Source: Daphnia pulex
Taxonomy: Eukaryota > Arthropoda > Branchiopoda > Diplostraca > Daphniidae
DNA length: 64,000 nucleotides
Direction of reading: 5' to 3'
Assembly: GCF_021134715.1 (NCBI RefSeq)
Contig: NC_060021.1
Coordinates: forward strand, 5,828,001 to 5,892,000
Part shown: positions 1-9,997 of the stretch, piece by piece
Layout of the letters: every line of letters begins with the position of its first letter
How positions within the stretch are numbered: the first letter of the stretch is position 1
Position numbers and translations under genes: made by a program
The notes under the pieces: generated by a model
Told to the model about the DNA's origin: nothing
The model's input: only the letters and a program-made list of their open reading frames with translations
The model's database searches: none

Positions 1-261
1 AGTCACGCTTGTTAATTTCTTGAGCAGGCAAATTGCTCTATGTGTTTTTATTTCAAGTTGACGGAAGGTATACTGAGAATCAAACTACTCCCCCATTTTT
101 AAATCCCTTTTTCACCTTTTAAGGAAAATAATGAGAGAAAGAAAAGGTGAAAAAGGGATTAAAAAATGGGGGAATAGTTAGATTTTAAGTATACCTTCCG
201 TCAATTTGAAATAAAAACACATAGAGCAATTTGCCTGCTCAAGAAATTAACAAGCGTGACT
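1..261. mobile_element. Foldback MITE (palindromic, 5' edge at window start)
   Basis: Bases 1-73 and 189-261 are reverse complements with about one mismatch. The inner bases also pair: a CCCCCATTTTT / CCCTTTTTCACC stretch on the left has its complement on the right. The whole unit is therefore one long hairpin with its centre near 131. Its outer end reads AGTCACGCTTGTTAATTTC. No coding capacity is seen, as expected for a non-autonomous DNA transposon. The left flank lies outside the window, so a target-site duplication cannot be checked. A 16-base piece of the same end (AAGAAATTAACAAGCG) recurs at about 626-641. Confidence 0.85.
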
Positions 262-1356
262 ATATTAAAAATTACAAAAAACGTTTTACGAATCATTTTG
301 TCATCTCTGCACTTAGTTATTTATATCGGAGAGGGAAAAAGGCTCGGAAAAAGGCATCCGTCAAATGGAGGTAACGATGTAATGATGTTATTTTTATAAA
401 ATGGGTAGCAGGGAGGGAAGAAGAAAAGGTCTCATTTTTGGTTCTCCTTTTTGGCAAGACCATATGTGGTTATCCTCTGAATATTTTTTTTTAAATGTAC
501 ATTTTGACCATTTTATCACAAAATGTCTCGTCCCCAACCACCTCGACCTCGGCACAGACCGAAAATTTATGAAAAACGGCTGAAAATACACGACGTCTGG
601 TCTCTCACAAATTGATCAACTATAAGAAATTAACAAGCGATCCACGATTCAAGTAGACCGAAATCCCGGAGTGGCTTTCCAGATCTAAATCCGGAAAAGG
701 CCTTAAAAATATAAAAAAATATAGGCATGTTTGTCTTCGCACGCCGGATTTACCTGCGTTTGCAGAATGACAAAATTCCTACCCGTTTAGGAGTTATTTA
801 GCTCTAAAGTTTGGGTTTTTTAAAATTTTGTCAGAAAGTGGGGGGGCTTTAACATCCATTTTGGGAAAAGCGGGGGAGCTAGGGAAAAAACTAATTTTTT
901 AAAAAGGTTTATTGCATACTCAACCATTGAAATCCAAAAAGAATTTTCTTTCCGGATTTTATTGGTTGAGATATGACTGATTTAGTGAAAGGATAATTTA
1001 GCTGGTTTCCCTCCCTGGCTTGCAGCCATTTTTTCGTACGGTCCGCTGCGCTCCTGGTGGAAGCCAGCAGAAGGTCTTATATATCGGCCTTCACATTAGA
1101 CCCATTGCATTTATACAGGCCTTTATACATAGTGAACCCAGATTTCTTATTGGCCGATACTTACTTACTACGATACTTTCTTATGGTATTTACGTGTATC
1201 GACGAAATGCGAATTACACTTCTAAACGCTACGTTTCGACCCTAAGGGTGTAGACATGATGTATTTAGGGATTTAGCTCATACAAAAACAAAATAAGGCT
1301 ACCTCGCCCCGGACAACGCCCCAATACTTTAGACATTTTTTAGCTCATTAACTATC
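262..1356. other. Non-coding stretch before the DIRS element
   Basis: No gene can be supported. The short ORFs here have no recognisable domain and overlap each other on both strands. The stretch holds a small copy of the end of the first foldback (626-641) and G-rich runs near 840-880. The last part, about 1,000-1,250, may be the leader or terminal repeat of the following DIRS-like element, but no matching second copy was found in the window. Confidence 0.5.
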
Positions 1357-3043
1357 ATGTCGTCGCGTGCTCGATCTCCTTCAGTAGAAAGTATTTCAGT
1401 GATTTCGCTCCCATCCGGACGACGACATGTACGGCAATTTAGATTTTCCGGCTGCAAACGTGCTTATTCGTTCTCCAAGGGCCACTCGCAGCTCTCCCGC
1501 TCGTTCTCTTCAGCATGGTTTTGGCCCTCGTCCAGTTTCAGCTAGCAGTCATCGTGTCAATTTTGATGACTTTGAGGTGAGGTCGGAGTATCGGGCTAGT
1601 CGGGATCGGTCTCCTTTGAGACGTCCCTCTTCAATTGAACACCATGGCCAGTTTGGTGATCATTGAGGTGATTATGACGGGCACTATAGTCAGGATCGTT
1701 ATGGCGATGTGGATCGCCAACATTATCGCGGTGAATCGGGGCCATGTCGTGGGTCTGGATACCCCGCTTGGCATTTTAATTCAGGAAACCAAGAGTTTGA
1801 TGATAGGCAGTGGCGTCAGTCGGTTTATTCTTACGAGTCGGACGAAGAGTGGGGTCAGGACGAAGCGTTTAGACGGAATCAAGCATGGCATGGAGATCGT
1901 TTTCATGTACCGGACCTTAGGTACGACTTAGATTGGCGTCGCGAAGACGAGGAGCGACGCCGTGAGGAGGAGGAGCAGCATCGCCGTTTCTTAGCCGATC
2001 AAGAGGCAGCGCTCTATGTAGAACGGCTTCGGCTCGAGCAAGAAGAATTAAGCCGACGGGCCGCCACTGAAATGGTTCGTTCGAGTGCGTCTTCAGTCTC
2101 CGTTGTTCAAGATCCAACGCATAGTGCCCCTTCTCAGTTACCAGGTCAAAAGATTCCGCAGGAACCGACTCTACAGCCAGATGGTGGGCCCGATGATGCG
2201 TTTGATGGTGAAGTTACTCCCTGTCCTTCGGTTTCTGCGTCCCTTTGCAACGAAATTTCAGGCTATTTTACGTCAGGCATTACTACAGCGCAATCGAAGT
2301 CGATTTCGGCCATATATCCTCTTTTTTTAAGAGGACGGCTTCTCGTTGAAGCCTCCCAAGATGGACAACTATCTGTTGCGCCAAGCTAAAACGAAATCTA
2401 TGCTCAAGGAGGTCCAGAATAAAGATGAGGCGCTGACAAAAATCCAACTGAAAATTATGGACATCGCTCCCCCACTCATAGAACTAGCTGCGCGGATTAG
2501 AAGTTTTAGCGACGGTCAAACGGAGGAGCCGTCGCCGATGGAAGCTAGAATTAGGCGCACAGTGGAAGCATCCCTGCAGCAGTGGGGTTGGGCGTACGCC
2601 AACATCACCAAGTTAAGACGTGAGGCATACGTGAAAAAAGTGGAGCCACACTTGGAATTTCTTCTGGAGGAAAAGAAAGCATTCGCGGAGGGCAAGGAGT
2701 CTCGAGAGCTCTTGTTCACCGACGTTTTCCTAACGTAAGCTTAAGGAAGCGCAGAATTACGTCACACTTAATGCGGCTGACAGAGCTATTGCGGCCTCGA
2801 ATCCCGCTTCACTCGGAAGAGGCAAGAGAAAACCGAATTTCCGTCCAGCCCGCCACGGTCCGGCTGCTGGCCCACCTTCTGAGAGCCGACGCAGCGAGGG
2901 CTTCCGCGATTTTTGTTTCCAAGGAAAGAAAAATGGATTTCAGAGGCCAAAAAAAAATTTCAGCAACGACAGGAGGTATGTGCCGAGGTTGTCATTCATT
3001 AATTCCCCTTCTTTGCCCGTCATCTCTCCACCTCCAAGCGTAG
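1357..3043 (+). pseudogene. DIRS1-like retroelement ORF1 (gag-like), frameshifted
   Basis: This stretch encodes the putative structural (gag-like) protein of a tyrosine-recombinase retroelement. It is spread over three frames. It starts with an Arg/Ser-rich part (ATG at 1,357), then an acidic, Arg/Tyr/Asp-rich part with an EERRREEEEQHRR-type charged helix near 1,945-1,985. A helical domain follows (2,346-2,738; PKMDNYLLRQAKTKS, then LQQWGWAYANI), and last a basic tail up to about 3,040. At least three frame changes separate these blocks: near 1,420, a TGA at 1,664-1,666, and near 2,200-2,340. Assignment rests mainly on position directly upstream of a DIRS-type reverse transcriptase; the sequence itself has no diagnostic motif. 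The frame breaks make it non-functional. Confidence 0.6.
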
Positions 3044-3059
3044 GTGGTCGCTTACGGTG

Positions 3060-3727
3060 TTTGCGTCTGTTTGGGCTTCTATCTCCAACGATCCTTGGGT
3101 CTTAGATACGATTTCCAACGGGTTGAATATCGACTTTATTTCGGTCCCAGTTCAGACCGTCCGGCCGAGAGATATTGCTATGTCAGCTTAGATGGCGGCT
3201 GTTTGTAATGCGGAAATCGACAGCTTTTTACAGAAGAAAGCGGTTGTGGAGATTTTTGATAATTCTCCGGGCTTTGTGTGCGCTTTTTTATGCATTCCTA
3301 AATGCGGTGACGGCTCGTTCAGGCCTATCGTAAACTTGCGTCCATTGAACAGCTGCATCCGTTACGAACATTTCAAAATGGAAAATTTGAACTCAGTACG
3401 GTCGTTACTTAGGGAGGGGGACTTTATGGTTAAAATTGACCTTAAGGATGCGTATTTTTTAGTGGGCGTGCGCGAGTCGTTGCGTAAATTCATTCGTTTT
3501 TCTTGGAATGGCAGGATTTTTGAATTTCATTGTATGGCCTTCGGTCTTGCCCCTGCCCCCCGCGTTTTCACCAAGTTAATGAAGGTTGTCGTGGCTTGGC
3601 TTAGGAAAAGGGGGATTCGTTTGGTAATCTATTTGGACGACCTTTTTTTAGCATCACGAGGGAGGGGGCTCTTTCCGATCTATCGGTGGCCATTTCTTTG
3701 CTTGAGAGTTTGGGTTTTATAATTAAT
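3060..3727 (+). pseudogene. DIRS1-like reverse transcriptase, N-terminal and palm part
   Basis: This is the N-terminal half of the reverse transcriptase of a DIRS1-like element, which copies element RNA into DNA. A conserved lead-in (W-A-S-I..VPVQTVRP) is read through a TAG at 3,189-3,191. The main block from 3,192 shows FRPIVNLRPLN, KIDLKDAYF (first catalytic Asp), FHCMAFGLAPAPRVFTKLMK and the catalytic YLDD at 3,630-3,641. These motifs are typical of DIRS/Gypsy-like reverse transcriptases, and the neighbours point to DIRS. After YLDD the frame shifts by one near 3,655-3,675; the continuing protein (VAISLLESLGFII) is in another frame. The reading is then interrupted by a foldback transposon at 3,728. 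Confidence 0.85.
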
Positions 3728-4225
3728 AGGGTTGGTGCATGAATAAGGGATTTGATTGAAAAAAATACCATTAGAATCAGTTTTTCATGCTGATTCTCAT
3801 GGTATCTTTTTTATATTTTTAAAATAATTTCTTTAGAGCGTAATCTGTGTTCAAAGTACAGTTAGGCTCCTCCCACTTCAAAACGGACCCCCCGCCATTT
3901 TTCCCTAAAATGGGATGAAGTTTGCTCTTTTTCCCCCCTTTTCACCCTTTTTCGTGCTGCCTATACCCCCTCTTTTGCCCTTAGGGTCGAAAGGCGAAAG
4001 ATGAAAAGGGTGAAAAGGGGGAAACTTCATCCCATTTTAAGGACCGCCCACCAAAAATGGCGTGGGGTCCGTTTTAAAATGGGGGGAGCTAATCTCAACT
4101 TTGAAGTGAGAGTACGGGGGATATTATTATTTTAAAAATATAAAAAAATACCATGAGAATCAGCGTGAAAAACTGATTCTAATGGTATTTTTTTCAAACG
4201 AATCCCTTATTCATGCACCAACCCT
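3728..4225. mobile_element. Foldback MITE inserted in the DIRS reverse transcriptase
   Basis: A 498-base palindromic element. Its ends read AGGGTTGGTGCATGAATAAG on the left and the complement on the right. Inner arms repeat ATACCATTAGAATCAG and TGATTCTCATGGTAT in inverted order, and the centre is rich in runs of C and G (CCCTTTTTCACCC and complement). It is flanked by AT on both sides (3,726-3,727 and 4,226-4,227). Because the outermost bases are themselves palindromic, TA is an equally possible duplication. Removing the element plus one AT joins the two halves of the reverse transcriptase in frame, which supports AT. There is no transposase gene. Confidence 0.9.
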
Positions 4226-4977
4226 ATTGGGCAAAATCTGTCGCTATCCCGACCCAAATTATTGAGTATCTGGGAATTGTAGTTAATTCGATTGATATGT
4301 CCTTTGCGCCTCCGGAAAAAAGAGTGATTTTGGTCCGGGATATGTCTAAAAAGGCCCTGGAGGCTAACACGTTGTCGTTGCGCATTGTCGCCTCTATTTT
4401 GGGGAATTTTAATTGGGCGATACCTACTTTTCCTTTCACCCAATCTCATTACCCGAGTATGCAACGCTTTTATATCAGTGAATCTAAAAAAGCACAGGGA
4501 AATTCATCGATTTGTTGTGCCTTGCCGCTAGCCGCTAGGGTTGATCTGGAGTGGTGGCTGGCAAATTTAGCTTACGTTAACGGGAAGCAATTTTTTTCAA
4601 AAGTTCTGGATGTGGAGATATGTTCCGACGCTTCATTATCGGGCTGGGGTGCAATTTGCAATGGCTTCACGGTACGGGGTCCTTGGACGCAGTCGGATTC
4701 GTCTAAGCATATTAACGAGCTAGAACTCTTAGTCGGTCTTTTCGCGCTTGAGTCTTCCCTGGGGGAGGCCCGGGAGCTCCCAGTGCGTTTGTATCCCGAC
4801 AACACTACCGCCGTGTGCTACATTAATGAAAATGGAGGTACGCGCTCCTTGGCTTTATCAACAGCAGCCGTTCGCTTGACCGAATTTTGCGAGTCCCGGC
4901 GATTATCGGTGGAGGCAGTTCACTTGGCTGGTGTCTTAAACGTGGTGGCCAATAGAGAATCGTTCAGAAGGTGATTC
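4226..4977 (+). pseudogene. DIRS1-like reverse transcriptase C-terminus and RNase H
   Basis: This is the continuation of the same polymerase after the foldback. The thumb region reads WAKSVAIPTQIIEYLGI followed by ILGNFNWAIPTFPFT. An RNase H domain follows, with CSDASLSGWGA (first Asp), an ELELL segment (Glu), YPDNTTAVCYINENGGT (Asp) and HLAGVLNVVANRES near the end. RNase H removes the RNA template during reverse transcription. This part is open for 253 codons, counting the codons contributed by the foldback end. The usual ...ADxxSR ending is changed to ANRES and the frame shifts immediately after it (about 4,970-4,980), so the following conserved SDWML block lies in a different frame. Confidence 0.85.
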
Positions 4978-5915
4978 CAGTGATTGGATGTTGTGCCGAA
5001 ATACATTTGATCGCATCAATGGTACGTTTCCTTCGCGGACGGATTTGTTAAGTTCAGCGTGGAACGCGCAGTTGCCAAATTATTTCTCTTGGGGCCCTCA
5101 ACCGGGCGCTGCGGGTGTCAATGCGTTCGCTCGCAATTGGAAGGGGTTATCAGGCTATGCCCCCCCCCCTTTGCCCTTATTGTTTTCCTGGAGCTGGTTT
5201 GCGACGTTCCTCTTATACTGAAGCCGATGTCGTCTCTCCTAGTCTCTCCGCGCGGGATTCCCCACCCACTTCTGTCCACGGGATCGCTCCAGCTAGCCGC
5301 CTGGAAATTACCTGGAAATCCTTTCATTTGCAAGGATTTTCGAAGCCGTTGGTCAACATTTTCTTGGCCGGCAACCGTCCGGCCACTCACGCAGCTTACG
5401 GGTCGGCTTGGAGAAATTGGGTCGATTGGTGCCTTCGAAGGAGTGAGAATCCCCTGTCGCCTCCTTTAAGTTCCGTTTTGGAATTGGCCTCGCTTCATAC
5501 GGAAGGAAAGGCCTATAGTTCCATTAATGTCCATCGTTCCATGCTGTCCAGCACCCTCTCGCACATTGACAACCGTCCGATCGGTCAGCACCCTCTAGTG
5601 AAAAATGTGATGAGTGGCTGATACAACATTAATTCCCTAAACCGAAGTATAATTCCATTTGGGATCCGGAGCTGGTGGTTCGTTTCGTGTCAGTGCTAGG
5701 CGAAAGTTCTCGGTTGTCCATTAAAGATCTATCCCTCAAGACAATTACTCTTGTTGCATTGGCGTCTCTTTTGCGTGTTTCGGAGATAGAGGCCATCTCC
5801 CCTGATTCTTTGTTTTTTTTTCAGAATCCGGCGTAAAATTTTTCCTTTCTACGCCTAGAAAGGCTCAACACAACGGTATTCTGCAAGAAGTGTTTATTTC
5901 CCGCTTACAGGAGGA
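4978..5915 (+). pseudogene. DIRS1-like linker and tyrosine recombinase, N-terminal part
   Basis: The first part (4,979-5,170) carries the typical DIRS post-RNase H block SDWMLCRNTFDRING followed by SAWNAQLPNYFSWGPQPGA. After frame changes near a C run (5,160-5,170), a core-binding domain appears at 5,320-5,620 (GNRPATHAAYGSAWRNWVDW). A TGA at 5,619-5,621 and another shift lead to the catalytic domain. There LVALASLLRVSEIEA contains the first conserved Arg of tyrosine recombinases (codon 5,774-5,776), and VKFFLSTPRKAQHNG follows at about 5,835-5,880. Tyrosine recombinase replaces the integrase in DIRS elements. The C-terminal catalytic part is missing in this orientation and appears inverted just downstream. 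Confidence 0.8.
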
Positions 5916-6135
5916 GTAATGTTGCCCGGTATGCGGGGGTTTTTGAAGCCGCTGCACCCCTAGTTGAATGCGCACTGAATACCGACGTGTCAACTCCGGC
6001 GAATCCTATGAAACACTTAATCCAACGGCTGATCGAATTGGACGAAACTTCACGGAATGGAGAGACTAACGCAATAAAAACATGAGTAGGCGTCGAGGCG
6101 TAAAAACGGGGCGAGATGTCTCTGGAGGGGGGCAA
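5905..6135 (-). pseudogene. Inverted DIRS tyrosine recombinase C-terminal fragment
   Basis: On the minus strand a 76-codon stretch reads FIALVSPFREVSSNSISRWI and then FSAHSTRGAAAS. The latter holds the His-x-x-Arg catalytic motif of tyrosine recombinases (H at residue 56, R at 59). It directly abuts, head to head, the plus-strand recombinase part that ends at about 5,915. The missing end of the domain has therefore been inverted, or a second DIRS copy has joined here. The catalytic Tyr is not visible. DIRS and related elements carry rearranged termini, but an inversion inside the recombinase gene should inactivate it. Confidence 0.75.
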
Positions 6136-6164
6136 AATCTTTCATTCTGAAAAATTAGATTTTA

Positions 6165-6640
6165 GGTCTGGTTTGCCCGAAAACTGATGTCAAAAATAAG
6201 AAAAACACTAATGAAACTGGTAATGAAATATTTCGATAAATATTCAAAATATTGACAAAACCTTATATAATATTGTAGAACAGTTCACCTTCTATCTTTT
6301 GGTATAATTATTTAAGGGATTAATCCACTTATACTCTAGACATTCCTTTTGCCGCAATTTTGTTTGCTAACAGCCAACACAGAGCCCAAATTTCTTAGCC
6401 GTAAGCCAAATTCTTAAAATTCAATTAATGATATCTCGTTTAATTTTAAATATTATGTTACGTCCTTTTGCTTAATTGCATATCCCCCCCCCCCTATATT
6501 TTAAATTTAAAAAATTAGATTTTGCAATAAACCTAAATTTTTTTTTGTATTTTACTTAAAGAAAAATCGTCTATTGGTGTCCCAATTCGCGTTTTTGCGG
6601 GCCGTGTCCCAGTTCGCTGTTTTACCCTAGTGAGATTAAT
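6165..6640 (-). repeat. Dispersed copy of the 575-base repeat family
   Basis: The reverse complement of this stretch resembles the tandem repeat at 33,790-34,940. Shared landmarks include a CCCAATTCGCG end (6,580-6,590), a long C run followed by TATATTTTAAATT (6,482-6,510), an AAATTAGATTTTGCAATAAA segment, and ACTTATACTCTAGACATTCCTTTTGCCG (two pieces, about 6,325-6,355). No coding potential is seen. The copy is AT-rich and diverged by many small indels. Confidence 0.7.
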
Positions 6641-6866
6641 GCCAAAATTATCAATTGGGAAGAAAAGAAAAAACTACTCTGGGCGGTGAGACTCCGGGAT
6701 AACAATCCACCTGAACATGTACATTACAGTCAAGTCACAATTGTAAATATCCAATTTAATTCATAAAATAATTAATAATTAAGTTTTTACCAAAAAATAA
6801 ACACATTTACGTATTTAATTCACGCAATAGATTCTTGACAGCTGTCTTAATCGGTTAATCATAGGA

Positions 6867-7376
6867 ATGTTCTACAGGTTCCCTAAAAGGCTATATTCTT
6901 TTCCTGAAAATGAAATCCATGAATTTTTCTTCAGGGAAGATTATCAACTATACAAAGGAATTTTAGAAGCAGACTACGATATATCAGAGAGGATCAACGA
7001 AGTGAGATATTACACTAACCCTTTGTACAGATGGCAACTGTCGAAATATTTCATTCATCACGCGTTCATCGTATTTAAAACTGAAAAATGGTAGTGGTCC
7101 ATCGAAAAGAACGGAGAAGGAATCAGCACCATCGCGCGAGCCCAGCATTTAGGAAATATTCGAGACAAATATCAATTGCGTCGAAATCGCATCGTTAGTG
7201 AAAAGACTGGGATCGAATTGATAAAAACAGCTCCCCATCCCGTCAACATTACGGCGAAAGAACTCATCGATCGTTTGTGGAAAGGAAAACAAATGAATTT
7301 GAATTATAAAGAAAAGAACGGCAAGCAATTTGCCAATTACATTTATGATAAAATATTTCGTTTTTTAGATTAAATT
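6867..7376 (+). pseudogene. Hypothetical papain-fold-like (LRAT/NlpC-like?) gene with one stop
   Basis: From the ATG at 6,867 one frame runs about 170 codons to TAA at 7,374-7,376, broken by a single TAG at 7,092-7,094 that follows codons for TEKW. The N-terminal part is RFPKRLYSFPENEIHEFFF. The middle has KYFIHHAFIVFKT directly before W-stop-W and SIEKNGEGIS. The C-terminal part has GKQFANYIYDKI. A His followed by hydrophobic strands, then an N-C-x-x-F-A type motif, is the pattern of circularly permuted papain-like proteins such as LRAT and some NlpC/P60 proteins. Here the expected Cys position is Gly (codon GGC). This family assignment is inference from spacing only. The stop and the Gly suggest a dead copy. 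A polyadenylation signal AATAAA follows near 7,514. Confidence 0.5.
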
Positions 7377-8459
7377 GTAACATCTTAGTTTTAAATTAAA
7401 TGTATTGTCACGAAATTTCCTTTCATCGCTCGAAACCAAACCTCTTCCCCATATTACAGTACCGGACCCTCCTCATTGAAGCGTGTACAATATGAATTGA
7501 TAAACTAAGAATTGAATAAAACTTGTGTCTTCTGCATCTATTTTTTCTGAATTTTTTTTAGTGCCAAACAATTAACGTTCTGTTAGTTTTTTACTTTTCA
7601 CTGCATTTGAGTAGCACGGGGTCTGCGACGGGTATATGGACTGTAAAACGGGCTTTTTCCGGTTTAAAAAAAAAATTAGTAGACGGATAATTGTGTCGAC
7701 AGTTTTATCGACATTGTTTGTTCGACTGTGAGATAAACGAGACCATTTGGAAAATTAAGTTAACGTCAGCAGTTGGACAGCATCAACGATAGCCTACTTG
7801 ACAGGGTGCAATATTGTTTGTTAGTATATTCTAGATTGAGCTACACAAGTTACACTCAAAACCGTAAATTAATCAAATGGGTTTTAAAGTGATATCCATT
7901 TTTAGTTAATTAAAAGGAATGTTCAAAAGAGTTCAAATACAATTGGGTGTTTTACTTAAAAAAGTCTTTTATTCGGGAAAATCACTGCCAAAATCGCCAA
8001 TTGGCAAGAAAAAGCAATTCTTAATTATTCGAATGAACTCTAAATTGTCTAACCCGATCCTGAATTATTATTATTTTTTAAATTTTTCATTTCCAGTCTC
8101 CACATCAAACGTGTTCCTGTTAATAATGAAAAGAAAGAAAAAAATTCATTCCGTTTTCGTTTTGATTTTTTCGTGTCTTGTTTTCTGTCGTATGGTCACA
8201 CACAGTACAGTTCTTTCGAAATTAATTTTTTTCCCCGTCAGTCCAGTTTGGGGCGGGGCATAGAAGATACACGGTGAAAATCCACGATTTAGTCTGCACA
8301 CGCACACGGCTATATGCGCACACGAAATAGTCTGGCCCCTGTTGCATCTTTAAGATTTTCGAAACCGCTTCCCTCCCTTTTCAATAGTCGTTAATGACGT
8401 AATTAGCTCAAGTGAATCTATCACACGTCATTATCAGTAATTTACTCTCATTAGTTAAA
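7377..8459. other. Intergenic AT-rich stretch, no gene seen
   Basis: No convincing coding region is present. The 114-codon ORF at 7,919-8,263 is AT-rich, without recognised domain, and has a skewed composition. The sequence holds poly-A and poly-T runs and a likely polyadenylation signal near 7,514. The part just before 8,460 may be upstream sequence of the tudor-like pseudogene. Confidence 0.5.
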
Positions 8460-9997
8460 ATGGAGCATGTTTTCGTTACCGTTAGTGATTCTCAAGATTT
8501 TTCATCTTGTTGTGGGATCCCTGAACGTAATTGGGATGCATGGGTTCTTATTGAAAAACATTTGATCACGCTATCGGCGTGCTTCAGTGATAAAGAACCA
8601 CAGTAAACAGGCGCTTATTTCCAAAAAAGACAAAACTTTTATTGAAGCGTCCTCAAATCTACTTTACTTTGTCTTCTTGGATAAGAAATGGCAGCGTGCC
8701 AAAGTTATTAATCCTGAAGTTAGTTCAGAGGGGACTGTCCAAGTGATGTGTGTGGACTCTGGAGAGACTGCAAAGATTCTTTTCGGCAGTGTCCGTTCTC
8801 TTGGTGGCTTTGGATTTGCCATGGAGGATGTCAGAGAATAGCCAGCTTTAGTAGAACAATACTTCCTTGCTGAGGACGAGAATTCTTGTGGTGCATCAGG
8901 GGCTCACTCGACGCGATATACTATCGTTAACCAAACTTGTAAGGTTTTCCCTGTCGACGGCTATCAAGTGAAATTGGAGTACCCAGACTTTACGTTCGGT
9001 CACCGTTCTGGTGTCAACCGTTCTTTTGTTCACAAAAGAATGCCGTGCGGTGAACTCAACGACGCAGTTATCTCCCACGTAGTCAAAGACCCCTCAGAGT
9101 TTTACATCCGACTGAAAAAAGAAGCTAGTGCGTTTCGTTCATTGCGCGATAGTCTGATCTTGCATAAATTGAACCCCTTCGAGGGAGTACCTCAGCCAGG
9201 ATCTCTGTGCATCGCCCTTTCTTCCAAGGACAACTTTTTTCATCGTGGTATGACAACTGCTACAACTGAAGTCGGGTTCATCCATTTTTTGTTGTTGTTC
9301 TCGTTGACACCGGAATCAAACAACTTTTCAAGCAAAGTGAGCTATTTAACATCCCAGATGATCTTGCGGCACTCCCAGTGTTTTGCTACGTGTCTTTGTC
9401 TGACATAGGGGAAATTGTTGAACTCGACTGTTTTGATGAGCTTTTTCCGCTTTGGTGGATCAATTCAAGGATCTGCAGCCAACGGGAACAGTTTGCAAAA
9501 TATCTTACGAGAATTTTGCTTAGGTGTTAGGTTGTAATCTGGGTAGTTAATTAAGTAAATTAACGGAGTGTATTCAGCGAGGCGTAATGAGCTTCTCTCT
9601 ACAAACTCAGCCGAAACCAGACTGCCCTTCTTCCTGCTCGCTGCTTCCAAGCTTCAGCGCTTGAGCGCCGCACGACATCTAGCGGTCGCGGGAAGAAGGG
9701 CACAATAACACAACATTAGGTTACTTTTGATTTCATTTCATTATTTCTTTAAGTATCAATCACATCTGTTTTTATGAATAGCGCCTGTAGAAGATGAGTC
9801 AGAAGTCAATTCCCTTCCAAGCGACAACAACGTAAACGAGCTGCGTAGCCCTACGAGTCCTTCCATCTTCCATGTCGACCGAACCCAAACGGAGAGAAAC
9901 CGGAAAAATGGAGCAGAGTGGAGGAAATTTCGAGCAGCTCTCTTTGGTCAGGTAGAAGAGAAGCCAGAAGACCTTGGTTTTTTACTCTTTATTTAAA
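8460..9997 (+). pseudogene. Tudor-domain protein pseudogene (TDRD-like)
   Basis: Tudor proteins bind methylated arginine or lysine and act in germline RNA silencing; this is family knowledge. In sequence, MEHVFVTVSDSQDF begins at 8,460. After a frame change near 8,600 comes a first tudor-like core, KKWQRAKVINPEV...VMCVDSGE (8,685-8,765). A TAG at 8,839-8,841 interrupts it. The next segment (AVISHVVKDPSEFYIRLKKE, 9,064-9,123) is the usual lead-in to an extended tudor domain, whose core (KDNFFHRGM, then after a shift near 9,270 VVVLVDTGIKQLF) follows. A possible second exon (9,782-9,997; SEVNSLPSDNNVNELRSP) begins after a GAATAG acceptor. A solo LTR lies between them. The stop, two or more shifts and the insertion show that the copy is dead. 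Confidence 0.65.
9525..9715. mobile_element. Solo LTR with TTAGG target duplication
   Basis: A 191-base unit begins TGTTAGGTTGTAATC and ends GCACAATAACACAACA, so it has TG...CA ends with the short inverted TGTT/AACA typical of LTRs. TTAGG is directly repeated on both sides (9,520-9,524 and 9,716-9,720), as a 5-base target-site duplication. It holds no ORF of note. It sits exactly at the point where the tudor pseudogene's reading frame meets a GT that could serve as an intron donor. Its parent element is not identified. Confidence 0.7.

Noticed and set aside
9520..9720. TTAGG as a sign of telomeric sequence
   Set aside because: Only single copies flank the LTR; they are explained as a 5-base target duplication, and there is no tandem array.
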